NCBI GenBank assembly: GCA_035798135.1
Contig: JAPFBR010000003.1
Coordinates: forward strand, 310,001 to 374,000
Length of the DNA stretch: 64,000 nucleotides
Origin: Sediminicola sp035798135
GTDB taxonomy: Bacteria; Bacteroidota; Bacteroidia; Flavobacteriales; Flavobacteriaceae
Reading direction: 5' to 3'
Part shown: one piece after another, positions 16,203-25,641 of the stretch
Layout: each line of letters starts with the position of its first letter
How positions within the stretch are numbered: position 1 is the stretch's first letter
Position numbers and translations under genes: made by a program
The notes under the pieces: model-generated
Databases searched by the model: none
Told to the model about the DNA's origin: nothing
The model's input: only the letters and a program-made list of their open reading frames with translations

Positions 16203-18698
16203 ATGTCCATCGATAATTTTGAGATTAAAGGCCTTACAGATGAACAAGTACTACAATCAAGGGCGTCATATGGACAAAACAAACTGGTTTTTAAAAAAGA
16301 AAATAGATTTCTCGATGCTTTAAAAAGTCTTGCCAAGGAACCAATGGTGATTTTACTATTGGTGGCCTCCGTGATTTATTTTGTCAGTGGAGATTATGGG
16401 GATGGGGTTTTCCTGGCCATTGCCATTGTCATGGTAGCTTCCATTTCCCTTTATCAGGACTCTAGAAGTCGTGATGCCCTTAAAAAACTTAAAGACTTTA
16501 CCCAACCACATTCCAAGGTCTACAGAAATGGGGAAGTCGAGGAGATTAAGAGTGGGGAACTTGTTCTTGGAGACAGCCTTATTGTGGATGAGGGAAGTAC
16601 TATTCCTGCTGATGGAATCATCATACATTCCAATGATTTTTCAGTAAATGAGTCCATTTTAACCGGGGAATCCCTCTCTGTGTACAAAGACGCCACCAAG
16701 GAGGACAATTCCATCTACCTTGGTACTACCGTGGCCAGTGGTTTGGCCATAGCCACTATAACTGCCATTGGGAACAATACTGCCCTCGGGAAAATCGGGA
16801 AAAGTATTGAGGACATTGAAAGCGAAAAGACCCCCCTTGAATTTCAAATAGGAAATTTTGTAAAAATAATGGTCTTTTGGGGAGCACTGGTTTTTTTAGT
16901 GGTTTGGGGTATCAACTATTCCCATTCTCTTGACCTTTTAGATAGTTTGCTTAAAGCACTTACCTTGGCTATGAGTATTTTACCAGAGGAAATCCCTGTA
17001 GCCTTCACCACTTTTATGGCTATTGGTGCTTGGCGGTTAATGAAGTTGGGGGTTGTGGTCAAGCAAATGAAAACCGTGGAATCCCTTGGGAGCGCCACAG
17101 TGATATGTACCGATAAAACCGGCACCATTACCCAAAATAAAATGAGTTTGGCAAGAGTCTATGTCCTAGATTCCGGGAAAATCTCCAATCCAGAACAAGA
17201 TTTGTCCACGGAAGAAAAAGAATTGATAAGACTGGCGATGTGGGCCAGTGAACCCATTCCATTTGATGCAATGGAGCTTGCTTTGCATGAATCCTATGCA
17301 CAAAATTTTCCTTTGGACGAAAGACCGGCTTTTAAAATGGTTCATGAGTACCCTTTGGGCGGAAAGCCTCCCATGATGACACATCTTTTTGAAAATGCAT
17401 CTGAAAAGCGCATCATTGCCGCCAAAGGTGCGCCAGAGGCTTTTTTGGAAATTTCCAATCTGACCAAGCTACAGAAACAGACTATTTTGGCTACCATTAA
17501 AGAATTAGCCAAAAACGGGTACCGCATATTAGGTGTGGCAGAGGCTAAATTTAACGGCAACAATTTTCCTAAAAAACAACAGCAATTTACCTTTTCCTAT
17601 AAAGGGTTAGTTGCCTTTTATGATCCTCCCAAAGAAAATATAGCTTCGGTTTTTGAACAATTCCACAAGGCTGGGATTACAGTGAAAATTGTAACGGGTG
17701 ATAATGCAGAAACAACTGAAGCCATTGCAAAACAGGTAAACTTTAGAGGATATGAAAAAAGCATTTCTGGGAAAGAATTGATGAAATTAAAGGATGATGA
17801 ATTAAAGGAGTGTGTAAAAGAAACACAGATTTTTACCCGAATGTTCCCCGATGCCAAAATGCGCATCATCAATGCCCTAAAAGCAAACAATGAAGTAGTG
17901 GTCATGACGGGTGACGGCGTCAACGATGGCCCTGCCCTCAAGGCTGCACATATTGGGGTTGCTATGGGAAAAAAGGGGACTGAAATTGCCAAACAGGCCG
18001 CATCCCTTATTTTGGTAGATGACGATCTGGCCAAAATGGTAGACGCCATTGCCATGGGAAGAAAAATATACACCAACCTAAAAAAGGCAATACAGTATGT
18101 AATTTCCATTCACATCCCTATCATACTTACCGTTTTTATCCCTTTGGCCTTGGGCTGGATGTACCCCAATATATTTACGCCTGTTCATGTAATACTTCTG
18201 GAATTGATAATGGGTCCCACTTGTTCCATTATCTATGAAAATGAGCCCATGGAAAAAAACACCATGATTCAAAAACCCCGTCCCTTTTCAAATACTTTTT
18301 TCAGTTGGAAAGAATTGACAACGAGTGTTATTCAGGGTCTAGCAATTACAGCAGGGACCTTGACGGTATACAAATTAGCAGTCTCCCAAGATTTAAATGA
18401 AGCTACGACAAGGGCTATGGTCTTCACAACCCTAATTGCTGCCAACATTTTTCTCACCTTGGTCAATAGGTCCTTTTATTTTTCGGTCCTTTCCACGTTG
18501 AAATACAAAAATAATTTAGTGGGAATCATCATAGGAATAACCATTTCACTTACTGGGGTCTTGCTCTATATAGATCCATTTACTGCATTTTTTCAATTTG
18601 AAAGTCTCACCAACAATCAATTATGGACCAGTATTGGCACTGGATTTATATCCGTGATTTGGTATGAACTTGTAAAAGTGATCAAACGGGGCCGATAA
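16203..18698 (+). CDS. Cation-translocating P-type ATPase (P2-like)
   Basis: This is an 831-residue ion pump with the actuator motif TGES (154-157), the phosphorylation site CTDKTGT with Asp304, the hinge TGDGVNDGP (Asp571), and about ten membrane helices. An N-terminal cation ATPase domain begins near residue 5. The helix-4 ion-site motif reads PEEIP (from Pro261) instead of the PEGLP of calcium pumps, and helix 6 reads LELIMGPTCSIIYENEP without the usual TDGLP. It therefore belongs to a bacterial P2-related branch whose ion is not evident. It stands alone, divergent from the MATE gene. Confidence 0.93.
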   Translation: MSIDNFEIKGLTDEQVLQSRASYGQNKLVFKKENRFLDALKSLAKEPMVILLLVASVIYFVSGDYGDGVFLAIAIVMVASISLYQDSRSRDALKKLKDFTQPHSKVYRNGEVEEIKSGELVLGDSLIVDEGSTIPADGIIIHSNDFSVNESILTGESLSVYKDATKEDNSIYLGTTVASGLAIATITAIGNNTALGKIGKSIEDIESEKTPLEFQIGNFVKIMVFWGALVFLVVWGINYSHSLDLLDSLLKALTLAMSILPEEIPVAFTTFMAIGAWRLMKLGVVVKQMKTVESLGSATVICTDKTGTITQNKMSLARVYVLDSGKISNPEQDLSTEEKELIRLAMWASEPIPFDAMELALHESYAQNFPLDERPAFKMVHEYPLGGKPPMMTHLFENASEKRIIAAKGAPEAFLEISNLTKLQKQTILATIKELAKNGYRILGVAEAKFNGNNFPKKQQQFTFSYKGLVAFYDPPKENIASVFEQFHKAGITVKIVTGDNAETTEAIAKQVNFRGYEKSISGKELMKLKDDELKECVKETQIFTRMFPDAKMRIINALKANNEVVVMTGDGVNDGPALKAAHIGVAMGKKGTEIAKQAASLILVDDDLAKMVDAIAMGRKIYTNLKKAIQYVISIHIPIILTVFIPLALGWMYPNIFTPVHVILLELIMGPTCSIIYENEPMEKNTMIQKPRPFSNTFFSWKELTTSVIQGLAITAGTLTVYKLAVSQDLNEATTRAMVFTTLIAANIFLTLVNRSFYFSVLSTLKYKNNLVGIIIGITISLTGVLLYIDPFTAFFQFESLTNNQLWTSIGTGFISVIWYELVKVIKRGR

Positions 18699-18782
18699 TG
18701 GCATATTGGCTATATCCCAAGAATTGATTAGGCATTTATTTAAACTTGCTAGATAACCTCAACTAAGCTTCTATCCATGGGG

Positions 18783-19556
18783 TCATAATTGTTTAGCTTC
18801 CTCCCAAAAGATATCCATTTCAGAAAGGGTCATATCTTTTAGTGCTTTACCTTGTTCCTTCGCCTTTTCTTCCAAATATTGAAATCTTTTTATGAATTTT
18901 TTATTGGTGCGTTCCAAGGCGTTCTCGGGATTGATATTCAAGAACCTGGCATAATTTACCATGGAAAACAGCACATCCCCAAATTCGGCCTCCATGGCGT
19001 CAGTATTCCCTGATTTTACCTCATCCTGAAATTCCCCCAATTCTTCTTGGACCTTTTCCCATACCTGCTCTGGTTTTTCCCAATCGAACCCTACCCCGGC
19101 TACTTTGTCCTGTATCCGATTTGATTTAACTAGGGCAGGAAGACTCGTGGGTACACCTTCCAAAACACTTTTCTTACCTTCCTTTAGCTTGATTTTCTCC
19201 CAATTCTGCTTTACTTCCTCCTCATTGGCAACTTTGACATCCCCGTATATATGGGGGTGTCTATTGATTAGCTTTTCACAGATGTCATTGGCCACATCAG
19301 CTATATCAAATGATTTGGTCTCACTTCCAATCTTGGCGTAGAAAACGATGTGCAACAATACATCCCCCAATTCCTTTTTAACTTCTTCAAGGTCATCATC
19401 CAAGATGGCATCCCCCAATTCATAGGTCTCCTCAATAGTGAGGTGCCTCAAGGTCTGCATTGTTTGCTTTTGGTCCCAGGGACATTTGGCCCGTAACTCA
19501 TCCATAATGGTCAAAAGGCGGTCAAAGGCTTGTAATTGGGAGGCTCTCGAATTCAT
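18783..19556 (-). CDS. mazG: Nucleoside triphosphate pyrophosphohydrolase MazG
   Basis: This 257-residue protein has two tandem MazG domains. The first carries E42-E43-x2-E46 (IEETYELGDA) and ELGDVLLH with Asp65; the second carries AEFGDVLFSMVNYARFL. It hydrolyses non-canonical and canonical NTPs to NMP and diphosphate in the cytoplasm, cleaning the nucleotide pool. The length and both domains are as in typical all-alpha MazG. The start is an unambiguous ATG. A CAAATCTA (-7 TAGATTTG on the minus strand, 19580-19587) precedes it by 24 bases. Confidence 0.95.
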   Translation of the reverse strand: MNSRASQLQAFDRLLTIMDELRAKCPWDQKQTMQTLRHLTIEETYELGDAILDDDLEEVKKELGDVLLHIVFYAKIGSETKSFDIADVANDICEKLINRHPHIYGDVKVANEEEVKQNWEKIKLKEGKKSVLEGVPTSLPALVKSNRIQDKVAGVGFDWEKPEQVWEKVQEELGEFQDEVKSGNTDAMEAEFGDVLFSMVNYARFLNINPENALERTNKKFIKRFQYLEEKAKEQGKALKDMTLSEMDIFWEEAKQL

Positions 19557-19687
19557 AAAAATTAGTTTTCGTAAAAATACAAATCTACCCTAGAAGCCCA
19601 TATACGATTTATATGTTATTTTAGAGGAAGCTATTTTCGTTATCATCAACTAACTCAATCCTTTAGTTAAATTTAAAGGCAATTGCA

Positions 19688-20026
19688 ATGAATAAAGCAA
19701 ACAAGCTTTTGACTATTAAAATGGTTCATACGTTGATCTGGCTATTTTTTGTCGGTTTAATATTCCAAGTCCTCTATGCCGGTATTACCAATAGCATAAA
19801 TTCATTCACTTGGATCGCCATTGGACTTGTGATCGGGGAGGGAATTGTTTTGGTTATTTTCAAGATGTACTGTCCCTTGACAGTTTTGGCAAGAAAATAC
19901 TCGGATTCCAAAATGGATAATTTTGATATTTTTTTACCCAATTGGTTGGCCAAGTACAATAAGGTATTATTCACAACATTATTTGTCCTTGGCTTGGTAC
20001 TTGTTTTGTATCGTGTGATGCTTTAA
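19688..20026 (+). CDS. Small membrane protein, DUF2784-like
   Basis: This 112-residue protein has three membrane helices (about 10-30, 37-57 and 93-111). The polar segment MYCPLTVLARKYSD after the second helix, followed by FLPNWLAKYNK, resembles the DUF2784 pattern of small bacterial membrane proteins. No function is known for these. It stands alone and is closed by a symmetrical terminator shared with the convergent oxidoreductase gene. Confidence 0.6.
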   Translation: MNKANKLLTIKMVHTLIWLFFVGLIFQVLYAGITNSINSFTWIAIGLVIGEGIVLVIFKMYCPLTVLARKYSDSKMDNFDIFLPNWLAKYNKVLFTTLFVLGLVLVLYRVML

Positions 20027-20044
20027 AAAAGGGGCGCAAATAAA

Positions 20045-20081
20045 AAAATCCCTCCAAGACCAATGCCTTTAGAGGGATTTT
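20045..20081. terminator. Bidirectional terminator
   Basis: The arms AAAATCCCTC (20045-20054) and GAGGGATTTT (20072-20081) form a hairpin with A and T tracts built into the stem, so it works on both strands between convergent genes. Confidence 0.7.
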
Positions 20082-20105
20082 CCAACTAACTCAATCTTTA
20101 TATCC

Positions 20106-20750
20106 TCATTCGGCCTCTGCGACCGATACTGTTTTTATCGCCTCTCCTATTAGGGTTTTACCTTCCAATATTTCAAAAGTCGTAGCGTTGGCCATGGTAT
20201 CATGCAATACCCTTACCAAAGTCTGGGCCACATCTTGCCTGCTTATATCCCCACTTTTGTCCAAGCTTTTGGCTAAATCTATCCTACCCACACCTTCCGC
20301 ATTCTTAAGCGATCCTGGACGCACAATAGTATAATTGAGGCCACTATGCCTCAAATGCTCATCAGCATTCTGCTTGGCTTGTAAATATTCTTGTAGTTCT
20401 CCGCCCTTCTCGGGTTTATCTGCTCCTATAGAGCTCAACATTACAAATTTTTTGATATGTGCCATTTTCGCCACATCAATAAGTCTTTTGGCACCTTCCT
20501 GGTCTATTCCCACTACTTTCTTACCCCCCGAACCCGCAGCAAAAATAACCTTGTCTATATCTTCCATCGTATGGACCAAATCTTCCTCCAAATCGCCCAA
20601 TATGCATTTTACTCCTATATTTTCAAATTGTTCCATCTGATCTTTCTTACGGACCATGGCTATAGGTCTAAAATATTGTGATTCCTTTAATAGGTTTACT
20701 ATTATTTTTCCTGTGGCACCATTTGCACCGGCTATCAATACATTTTCCAT
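20106..20750 (-). CDS. NAD(P)-binding SDR-like protein (NmrA/YwnB type)
   Basis: This is a 214-residue Rossmann protein. The dinucleotide loop GANGATGK is at residues 8-15, followed by an Arg/Lys cluster MVRKKDQ that fits NADPH, and VMLSSIGADKP and YTIVRPGSL later in the fold. It belongs to the atypical short-chain dehydrogenases with NAD(P)H-binding domain. The canonical YxxxK catalytic pair is not seen in order, as usual for this class. It is probably a redox sensor or reductase of unknown substrate. No operon partner. Confidence 0.88.
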   Translation of the reverse strand: MENVLIAGANGATGKIIVNLLKESQYFRPIAMVRKKDQMEQFENIGVKCILGDLEEDLVHTMEDIDKVIFAAGSGGKKVVGIDQEGAKRLIDVAKMAHIKKFVMLSSIGADKPEKGGELQEYLQAKQNADEHLRHSGLNYTIVRPGSLKNAEGVGRIDLAKSLDKSGDISRQDVAQTLVRVLHDTMANATTFEILEGKTLIGEAIKTVSVAEAE

Positions 20751-20941
20751 ATCTTAAAGTTAATTGTTAAGGCGTTAGAACCCAAATTTATGATCCTGTT
20801 TAACTCACTATTAACCGAATCATTCCTCCTTTAACAATAATTTATGTTCAGCATAGGAAGAATAAAAATTGATACTCTATTTGACCAGTATAAAGTCCTT
20901 TAGGTCTGGAAAATTCTTATTTTAGTACAAAAGAACGTAAC

Positions 20942-21772
20942 ATGTTATCACCTTTGGTTACCCCTGATTGGTTGAAAAGCCATAAGAATGATCCTAAACT
21001 TATTATTTTGGATGCAAGTATGCCCGGAAACAAGTCGGGCAAGAGCTCTGATTTAGGAGATATTCAAATCACAAATGCGAGGTTTTTCGATTTAAAAAAT
21101 TCTTTTTCTGATACGTTCAACAGTTTACCCAATATGCTCCCCGATGAGGCTTCCTTTACCAGTGCGTGTCAGGGTTTAGGAATCAAAGCCGATAGTCTTA
21201 TTGTTGTTTATGATAATTTAGGTGTTTATTCCAGCCCTAGGGTTTGGTGGATGTTCAAAGCCATGGGATTTGAGAATATTGCCGTTTTGGATGGAGGGCT
21301 GCCCAAATGGATAGAACAAGGGTTTCCTACCGGACCTATTTATAAATCGACATATCCCAAAGGAAATTTTAGGGCTCATTTTAGACCAAACCAAGTAAAG
21401 AGCGCAGCTGACATCTTACAAAATATTAATAAAAAGGAAGCCTTGGTCATTGATGCTCGTTCTGAGGGACGCTTTTATGGGAAAGAACCAGAACCAAGAA
21501 AGGATTTAAAAGGCGGTCATATCCCTGGCTCTTTAAACCTTCCTTTTACCGAGGTCCTAAAAGATGGACAATTTCTTCCGAAGGATGATTTAAAACAAAT
21601 TTTTGAAAACTTAAAACTTGAGGACAGTTCCTTAGTGTTCACTTGTGGGTCTGGTCTTACTGCATGTATAATACTTTTGGCAAGTGAATTGGTCCAAAAG
21701 AACCCAACAGCTGTCTATGATGGTTCTTGGACAGAATGGGGCCAGCGAAACGATGTTCCAATTGCCACGTAA
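20942..21772 (+). CDS. Sulfurtransferase with two rhodanese domains (mercaptopyruvate type)
   Basis: This is a 276-residue protein of two rhodanese domains. The first is inactive and the second carries the active-site loop CGSGLTA beginning at Cys235. This loop matches 3-mercaptopyruvate sulfurtransferase (SseA, CGSGVTA) rather than thiosulfate sulfurtransferase (CRKGVTA). Other landmarks are SSPRVWWMFKAMG, VLDGGLPKW and GHIPGSLNLPF. It would pass sulfur from mercaptopyruvate to thiols or cyanide in the cytoplasm. A secreted hydrolase gene follows at 46 bases on the same strand. Confidence 0.92.
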   Translation: MLSPLVTPDWLKSHKNDPKLIILDASMPGNKSGKSSDLGDIQITNARFFDLKNSFSDTFNSLPNMLPDEASFTSACQGLGIKADSLIVVYDNLGVYSSPRVWWMFKAMGFENIAVLDGGLPKWIEQGFPTGPIYKSTYPKGNFRAHFRPNQVKSAADILQNINKKEALVIDARSEGRFYGKEPEPRKDLKGGHIPGSLNLPFTEVLKDGQFLPKDDLKQIFENLKLEDSSLVFTCGSGLTACIILLASELVQKNPTAVYDGSWTEWGQRNDVPIAT

Positions 21773-21818
21773 CAAAAAAGTCCTTTTCTCCACACCCTAA
21801 TTTCAAAATCAATCAATT

Positions 21819-22691
21819 ATGAAAAACCTCCTTCTTTTTCTGAGTATACTTATAATCACGTCTTCCTTTTCACAGGAAATTGTTCAGCTCCCTTCCGAAA
21901 ATACGATGGATCTAATCTGGGGAAGTCCTGAAAAAACCTATTTCTCAGAAATTTGGCAGACCCAAGTAGTAACCAATGTCTCAAAACCCAGTATGGAAAT
22001 TTTTAAGCCGGATCCTTCCATAACCAATGGTACTTCTGTAATCATTGCCCCTGGAGGAGGACTTTATGCCCTTAGTATCAATAGTGAGGGAAATGATGTT
22101 GCCCGTTGGTTAAATACAAAGGGGATCACCGCCTTTGTCCTTAAACATAGATTGATTCCCACGGGGGAAGATGGAGTGGCCGAATTGAATACGGATGGAG
22201 AACAGGTGAACACAAAAGCTTCAAAGGTTTTGCCTTTAGCAACTGAAGACGGACTCAATGCCATAGCTCACGTAAGACAGCATTCCAAAGAATTGGGTAT
22301 AGACCCTAACAAAATAGGGTTTATGGGATTTTCAGCTGGGGGAGCCGTAACCATGTCGGTCATTTACAACTCATATAAAGATAATAGACCTGATTTTATT
22401 GTTCCGGTGTATCCTTGGATGGATATTGTCCCTGCCCATGAGATCTCTTTTAGCCTTCCTCCTATGCTAGTTGTTTGTGCCACCGATGATCCTTTGGGAT
22501 TGGCACCAGCCAGTGTAGAGCTTTATACGTCCTGGGCAAAGAAAGGTGTCTCGACAGAATTGCATATGTACTCCAAGGGTGGTCATGGTTTTGGTATGAA
22601 GACTCAAGGGCTACCATCGGATAGTTGGATACAACGATTCTACGATTGGACCCTTGCCGAAGGACTGACAAAACCAATTCTAAAAAATTGA
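21819..22691 (+). CDS. Secreted alpha/beta hydrolase, BD-FAE/esterase-like
   Basis: This is a 290-residue protein with a signal peptide (residues about 1-18, ending SFS). The oxyanion segment APGGGLYALS, the nucleophile elbow GFSAGGAV (Ser near 171), an acid in VVCATDDPLG and the late His in YSKGGHGFGM give a full catalytic triad. The family includes acetylxylan and feruloyl esterases and related carbohydrate esterases. The next two genes encode a secreted SGNH hydrolase and a GH20 hexosaminidase, so action on a decorated glycan is plausible, though not shown. Confidence 0.87.
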   Translation: MKNLLLFLSILIITSSFSQEIVQLPSENTMDLIWGSPEKTYFSEIWQTQVVTNVSKPSMEIFKPDPSITNGTSVIIAPGGGLYALSINSEGNDVARWLNTKGITAFVLKHRLIPTGEDGVAELNTDGEQVNTKASKVLPLATEDGLNAIAHVRQHSKELGIDPNKIGFMGFSAGGAVTMSVIYNSYKDNRPDFIVPVYPWMDIVPAHEISFSLPPMLVVCATDDPLGLAPASVELYTSWAKKGVSTELHMYSKGGHGFGMKTQGLPSDSWIQRFYDWTLAEGLTKPILKN

Positions 22692-22799
22692 CTTTCAAGC
22701 GATTAATTTGATACTTTTACTTGAAAATTATAAAGATTGTAAAAAATAATATTTTTTTAAAAACGTTATTATAAGTAGCCAACCAAACCAATTTCTGCT

Positions 22800-23444
22800 G
22801 TGAAATACATTTTGATCTCCACGTTTCTTTATCTATGTGTAGGCCATGCGCAACAAAGCGAACCTTTCCAAGATGAAGTATTGTCAATTCAAAAAAAATA
22901 CGACGGACTTTGGGATGCCTCCAAAACAACAATTGTTTTTACGGGCAGTTCCAGTATACGCATGTGGAATAATATTCAAGATGCTTTTCCCGAATACCAA
23001 GTCATAAATTCTGGGTTTGGCGGTTCCATGTCTTCAGATTTATTAATATATACCAATGATCTGATCCTTAAATACAAACCGAAAAAGGTGTTTATTTATG
23101 AAGGGGACAATGACATCGTAGCCAAGGTACAAACGGAAGATATTATAGAAAACACAAGGGCAATCATAAACCGTATCAAGGCATATGATCCAAATACAGA
23201 AATTGTACTAATTTCTGCCAAACCAAGCATTGCAAGATGGGACCATAGAAATAAATACAAAAGATTGAACCGTGGGTTTGAACAATTGAGCAAAAATGAT
23301 GATACCATCAGCTACGCCAATGTTTGGGAACCCATGTTATACAACAATAGGGTAAGGCCTGATATCTTTTTAAAAGATGGGCTACACATGAATTCCAAAG
23401 GATACGACCTATGGCTTTCTGTAATTAAAGATCATGTTAATTAA
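22800..23444 (+). CDS. Secreted SGNH/GDSL hydrolase
   Basis: This 214-residue protein has a signal peptide (about 1-18) and a GTG start. The nucleophile block is FTGSSSIRMW (Ser51 in the GDS position), block III is GDNDI, and the catalytic Asp and His are in DGLHMNSKGY near residue 195. These enzymes deacetylate or deacylate sugars and lipids. It lies 28 bases before the GH20 gene, and both are exported, so joint work on an acetylated amino sugar is a reasonable inference. No in-frame ATG better fits the signal peptide. Confidence 0.88.
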   Translation: MKYILISTFLYLCVGHAQQSEPFQDEVLSIQKKYDGLWDASKTTIVFTGSSSIRMWNNIQDAFPEYQVINSGFGGSMSSDLLIYTNDLILKYKPKKVFIYEGDNDIVAKVQTEDIIENTRAIINRIKAYDPNTEIVLISAKPSIARWDHRNKYKRLNRGFEQLSKNDDTISYANVWEPMLYNNRVRPDIFLKDGLHMNSKGYDLWLSVIKDHVN

Positions 23445-23471
23445 AATCAACATATAGCACCAACATAAATT

Positions 23472-25091
23472 ATGATAAAATCACACTTGATCAAATCCTG
23501 TTTACTCTTTTTAAGTTTCGTTGTCCTTGTGGCCTGTCAGGAAAAAATAGTTAAAAAACCCATTCAATTTCCAAGTACGGATTTGGCTTCCGAAAACATG
23601 ATTCCCAAACCTTTTAAAGCCATTTCTACCAATAGTGCCTTTGGTCTGGACCAAAATACTGCCATCTTTACTTCCCAAAATTCAATTGGTTTTCAGGAGG
23701 TCGGGCAATACCTATCGGAAAAGATCAAAGAAAAAATCAATCTTTCCATACCTGTAAATGAGTCATTTTCAGAAGCTGTGGAGCGCATCATTTACATCAA
23801 TCAATCTGATAGTTTGGATTTGGCCACCAAAGAATCCTACCAATTGTATATTACGAAGGATTCCGTTATCATAAATTCTAAAACGGCCGAAGGTGCCTTT
23901 AGGGGAGTACAGACTTTGAGACAAATTATACCTGAAACCAGCAACGATACACTTACAGGCCACAAAATGTGGTTGATTCCCACAGGAAAAATTTGGGACC
24001 ATCCAAATTACACCTATAGGGGTGCCATGTTAGATGTAGCCAGACATTTTTTTAGTGTAACGGATGTGAAAAAATATATGGACCTGCTGGCCTATTATAA
24101 ATTAAACGTCCTGCATTTGCACCTTTCGGACGATCAAGGATGGCGGATTGAGATAAAATCGTGGCCGAGATTAACAGAGGTTGGTGGTAAGTCAGAAGTC
24201 GGCGGAGGAGAAGGGGGATTTTACACCCAAAATGACTATAAGGATCTGGTCAGCTATGCCGCTGAACGACATATTACCATTATACCAGAAATAGACATGC
24301 CCGGCCACACCAATGCTGCGTCTGTTGCCTACCCTTTTTTAAACGGCAATGGAAAACCAGTTAAACCCTACACGGGAACACATGTGGGCTTTAGTACGTT
24401 TGATGCACGAAAAGATACCGTTTACGCCTTTTTGGATGATGTTATTCGGGAGATTAGCGCCATAACACCTGGTCCGTATTTTCATATAGGAGGTGATGAA
24501 AGCCATGTCACCAAGAAAAAGGATTATATCCTATTTGTGGATAAAGTGGAATCGATTGTTCAGAAATATGGCAAAAAAATGATTGGATGGGATGAGATTG
24601 TACAGTCTGATATAGATTCTACTACCATAGCGCAACATTGGAGCGATGAATCAAACGCCCTAGCTGCCATAAAAAAAGGAAGTAAACTTATTTTATCCCC
24701 TGCCAAAAAAGCCTATTTGGATATGCAGTACGATACCCTTTCAAAATTTGGACTACATTGGGCCGCTTATATCCCTGTTGATTCCGCTTACCAATGGAGC
24801 CCTGAAAAATACATCAAGGGAATACAACCAAAGGATATTCTGGGCGTTGAGGCGCCTTTATGGTCCGAAACCATAAGTAACATGGAAGAGTTGGAATATT
24901 TGGCCTTCCCTAGAATTATTGGATATGCAGAATTGGGTTGGTCAACTGAAGAAAATAGGGATTGGGAAAATTATAAAGTCCGCCTAGGTAATCAAGCCTC
25001 GTTTTTGGAAAGGATGGACGTAAAGTATTATCCATCTCCAAAAATTGATTGGAAAAATAGTAGCGTGCCAATTCCCATGGGAAAAGATTGA
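23472..25091 (+). CDS. GH20 beta-N-acetylhexosaminidase, lipoprotein
   Basis: This is a 539-residue protein with a lipobox ending in the Cys of VLVACQ (about residue 24). A GH20b N-terminal domain (about 45-165) is followed by the GH20 barrel with YRGAMLDVARHF, HLSDDQGWRIEIKSWP, EIDMPGH and the catalytic pair Asp342-Glu343 in HIGGDESH. It removes terminal GlcNAc or GalNAc from chitin-like or glycoprotein chains by substrate-assisted catalysis, at the cell envelope. It closes a run of three secreted hydrolase genes and ends at a strong terminator. Confidence 0.96.
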   Translation: MIKSHLIKSCLLFLSFVVLVACQEKIVKKPIQFPSTDLASENMIPKPFKAISTNSAFGLDQNTAIFTSQNSIGFQEVGQYLSEKIKEKINLSIPVNESFSEAVERIIYINQSDSLDLATKESYQLYITKDSVIINSKTAEGAFRGVQTLRQIIPETSNDTLTGHKMWLIPTGKIWDHPNYTYRGAMLDVARHFFSVTDVKKYMDLLAYYKLNVLHLHLSDDQGWRIEIKSWPRLTEVGGKSEVGGGEGGFYTQNDYKDLVSYAAERHITIIPEIDMPGHTNAASVAYPFLNGNGKPVKPYTGTHVGFSTFDARKDTVYAFLDDVIREISAITPGPYFHIGGDESHVTKKKDYILFVDKVESIVQKYGKKMIGWDEIVQSDIDSTTIAQHWSDESNALAAIKKGSKLILSPAKKAYLDMQYDTLSKFGLHWAAYIPVDSAYQWSPEKYIKGIQPKDILGVEAPLWSETISNMEELEYLAFPRIIGYAELGWSTEENRDWENYKVRLGNQASFLERMDVKYYPSPKIDWKNSSVPIPMGKD

Positions 25092-25102
25092 ATTGAACGA
25101 AA

Positions 25103-25132
25103 AAAAAAGCCTTCATAAATGAAGGCTTTTTA
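25103..25132. terminator. Bidirectional terminator after the GH20 gene
   Basis: The perfect stem GCCTTCAT / ATGAAGGC (25109-25126) with a two-base loop is flanked by A and T runs, between convergent genes. Confidence 0.85.
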
Positions 25133-25152
25133 CTTTTTAAAAGAAAAGATAT

Positions 25153-25581
25153 TTACTCCTTTTCTTCTGACTTTACATTTTCTTCTTTCTTTGCAGTAAA
25201 ATCGGTAATACCTTGTTCCAGCAATATATTATACCATTGAACCACTTTTTTAATGTCGCTCATATACACACGGTCTTCGTCGTAATTGGGCAATATTTCA
25301 AAAAAGTATTCTTCTAATTTCAACTTATCCTCCTTGTGTCCAACTGAAGTCTTCCCTCCGTTTTCCTTTTTTTGGATGTTCTCAAATACTTCCCTTAATG
25401 GGACTTCTTCCTCTAGGGTGTATATGGCTATTTCAGAAAGTACACTTACGTTATTTTTAAAACCTACTGTAATCTTCTTGCCATCCAATAAGGATTCGGC
25501 AACAAAACCAGTTCGGGTCTGTGTCAACAATTTATAAAGTCCTGGTTTTCCTCCTATGGATAAAATTTTATCTAAACTCAT
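25153..25581 (-). CDS. DUF5606 domain-containing protein
   Basis: This is a 142-residue cytoplasmic protein with the N-terminal pattern MSLDKILSIGGKPGLYKLL and the central PNYDEDRVYMSDIKKVVQWY that mark DUF5606, a family restricted to Bacteroidota as far as I know. An acidic, Lys-rich tail follows. No function is established. It is the last gene of the ruvX-DUF1919-def-DUF5606 run and is separated from def by 60 bases. The two flanks of this gene are conserved neighbours in the phylum, which makes its identification firmer. Confidence 0.88.
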   Translation of the reverse strand: MSLDKILSIGGKPGLYKLLTQTRTGFVAESLLDGKKITVGFKNNVSVLSEIAIYTLEEEVPLREVFENIQKKENGGKTSVGHKEDKLKLEEYFFEILPNYDEDRVYMSDIKKVVQWYNILLEQGITDFTAKKEENVKSEEKE

Positions 25582-25641
25582 TTCCTGCTTTTAAATTTGT
25601 GGGGGCAAATATTACACTTTTACTCTAATAAATAAATTACT

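Noticed and set aside
17618..18109. Long antisense frame inside the P-type ATPase gene
   Set aside because: The plus-strand frame is a complete, motif-bearing ATPase. The antisense frame is a by-product of codon bias and has no recognisable domain.
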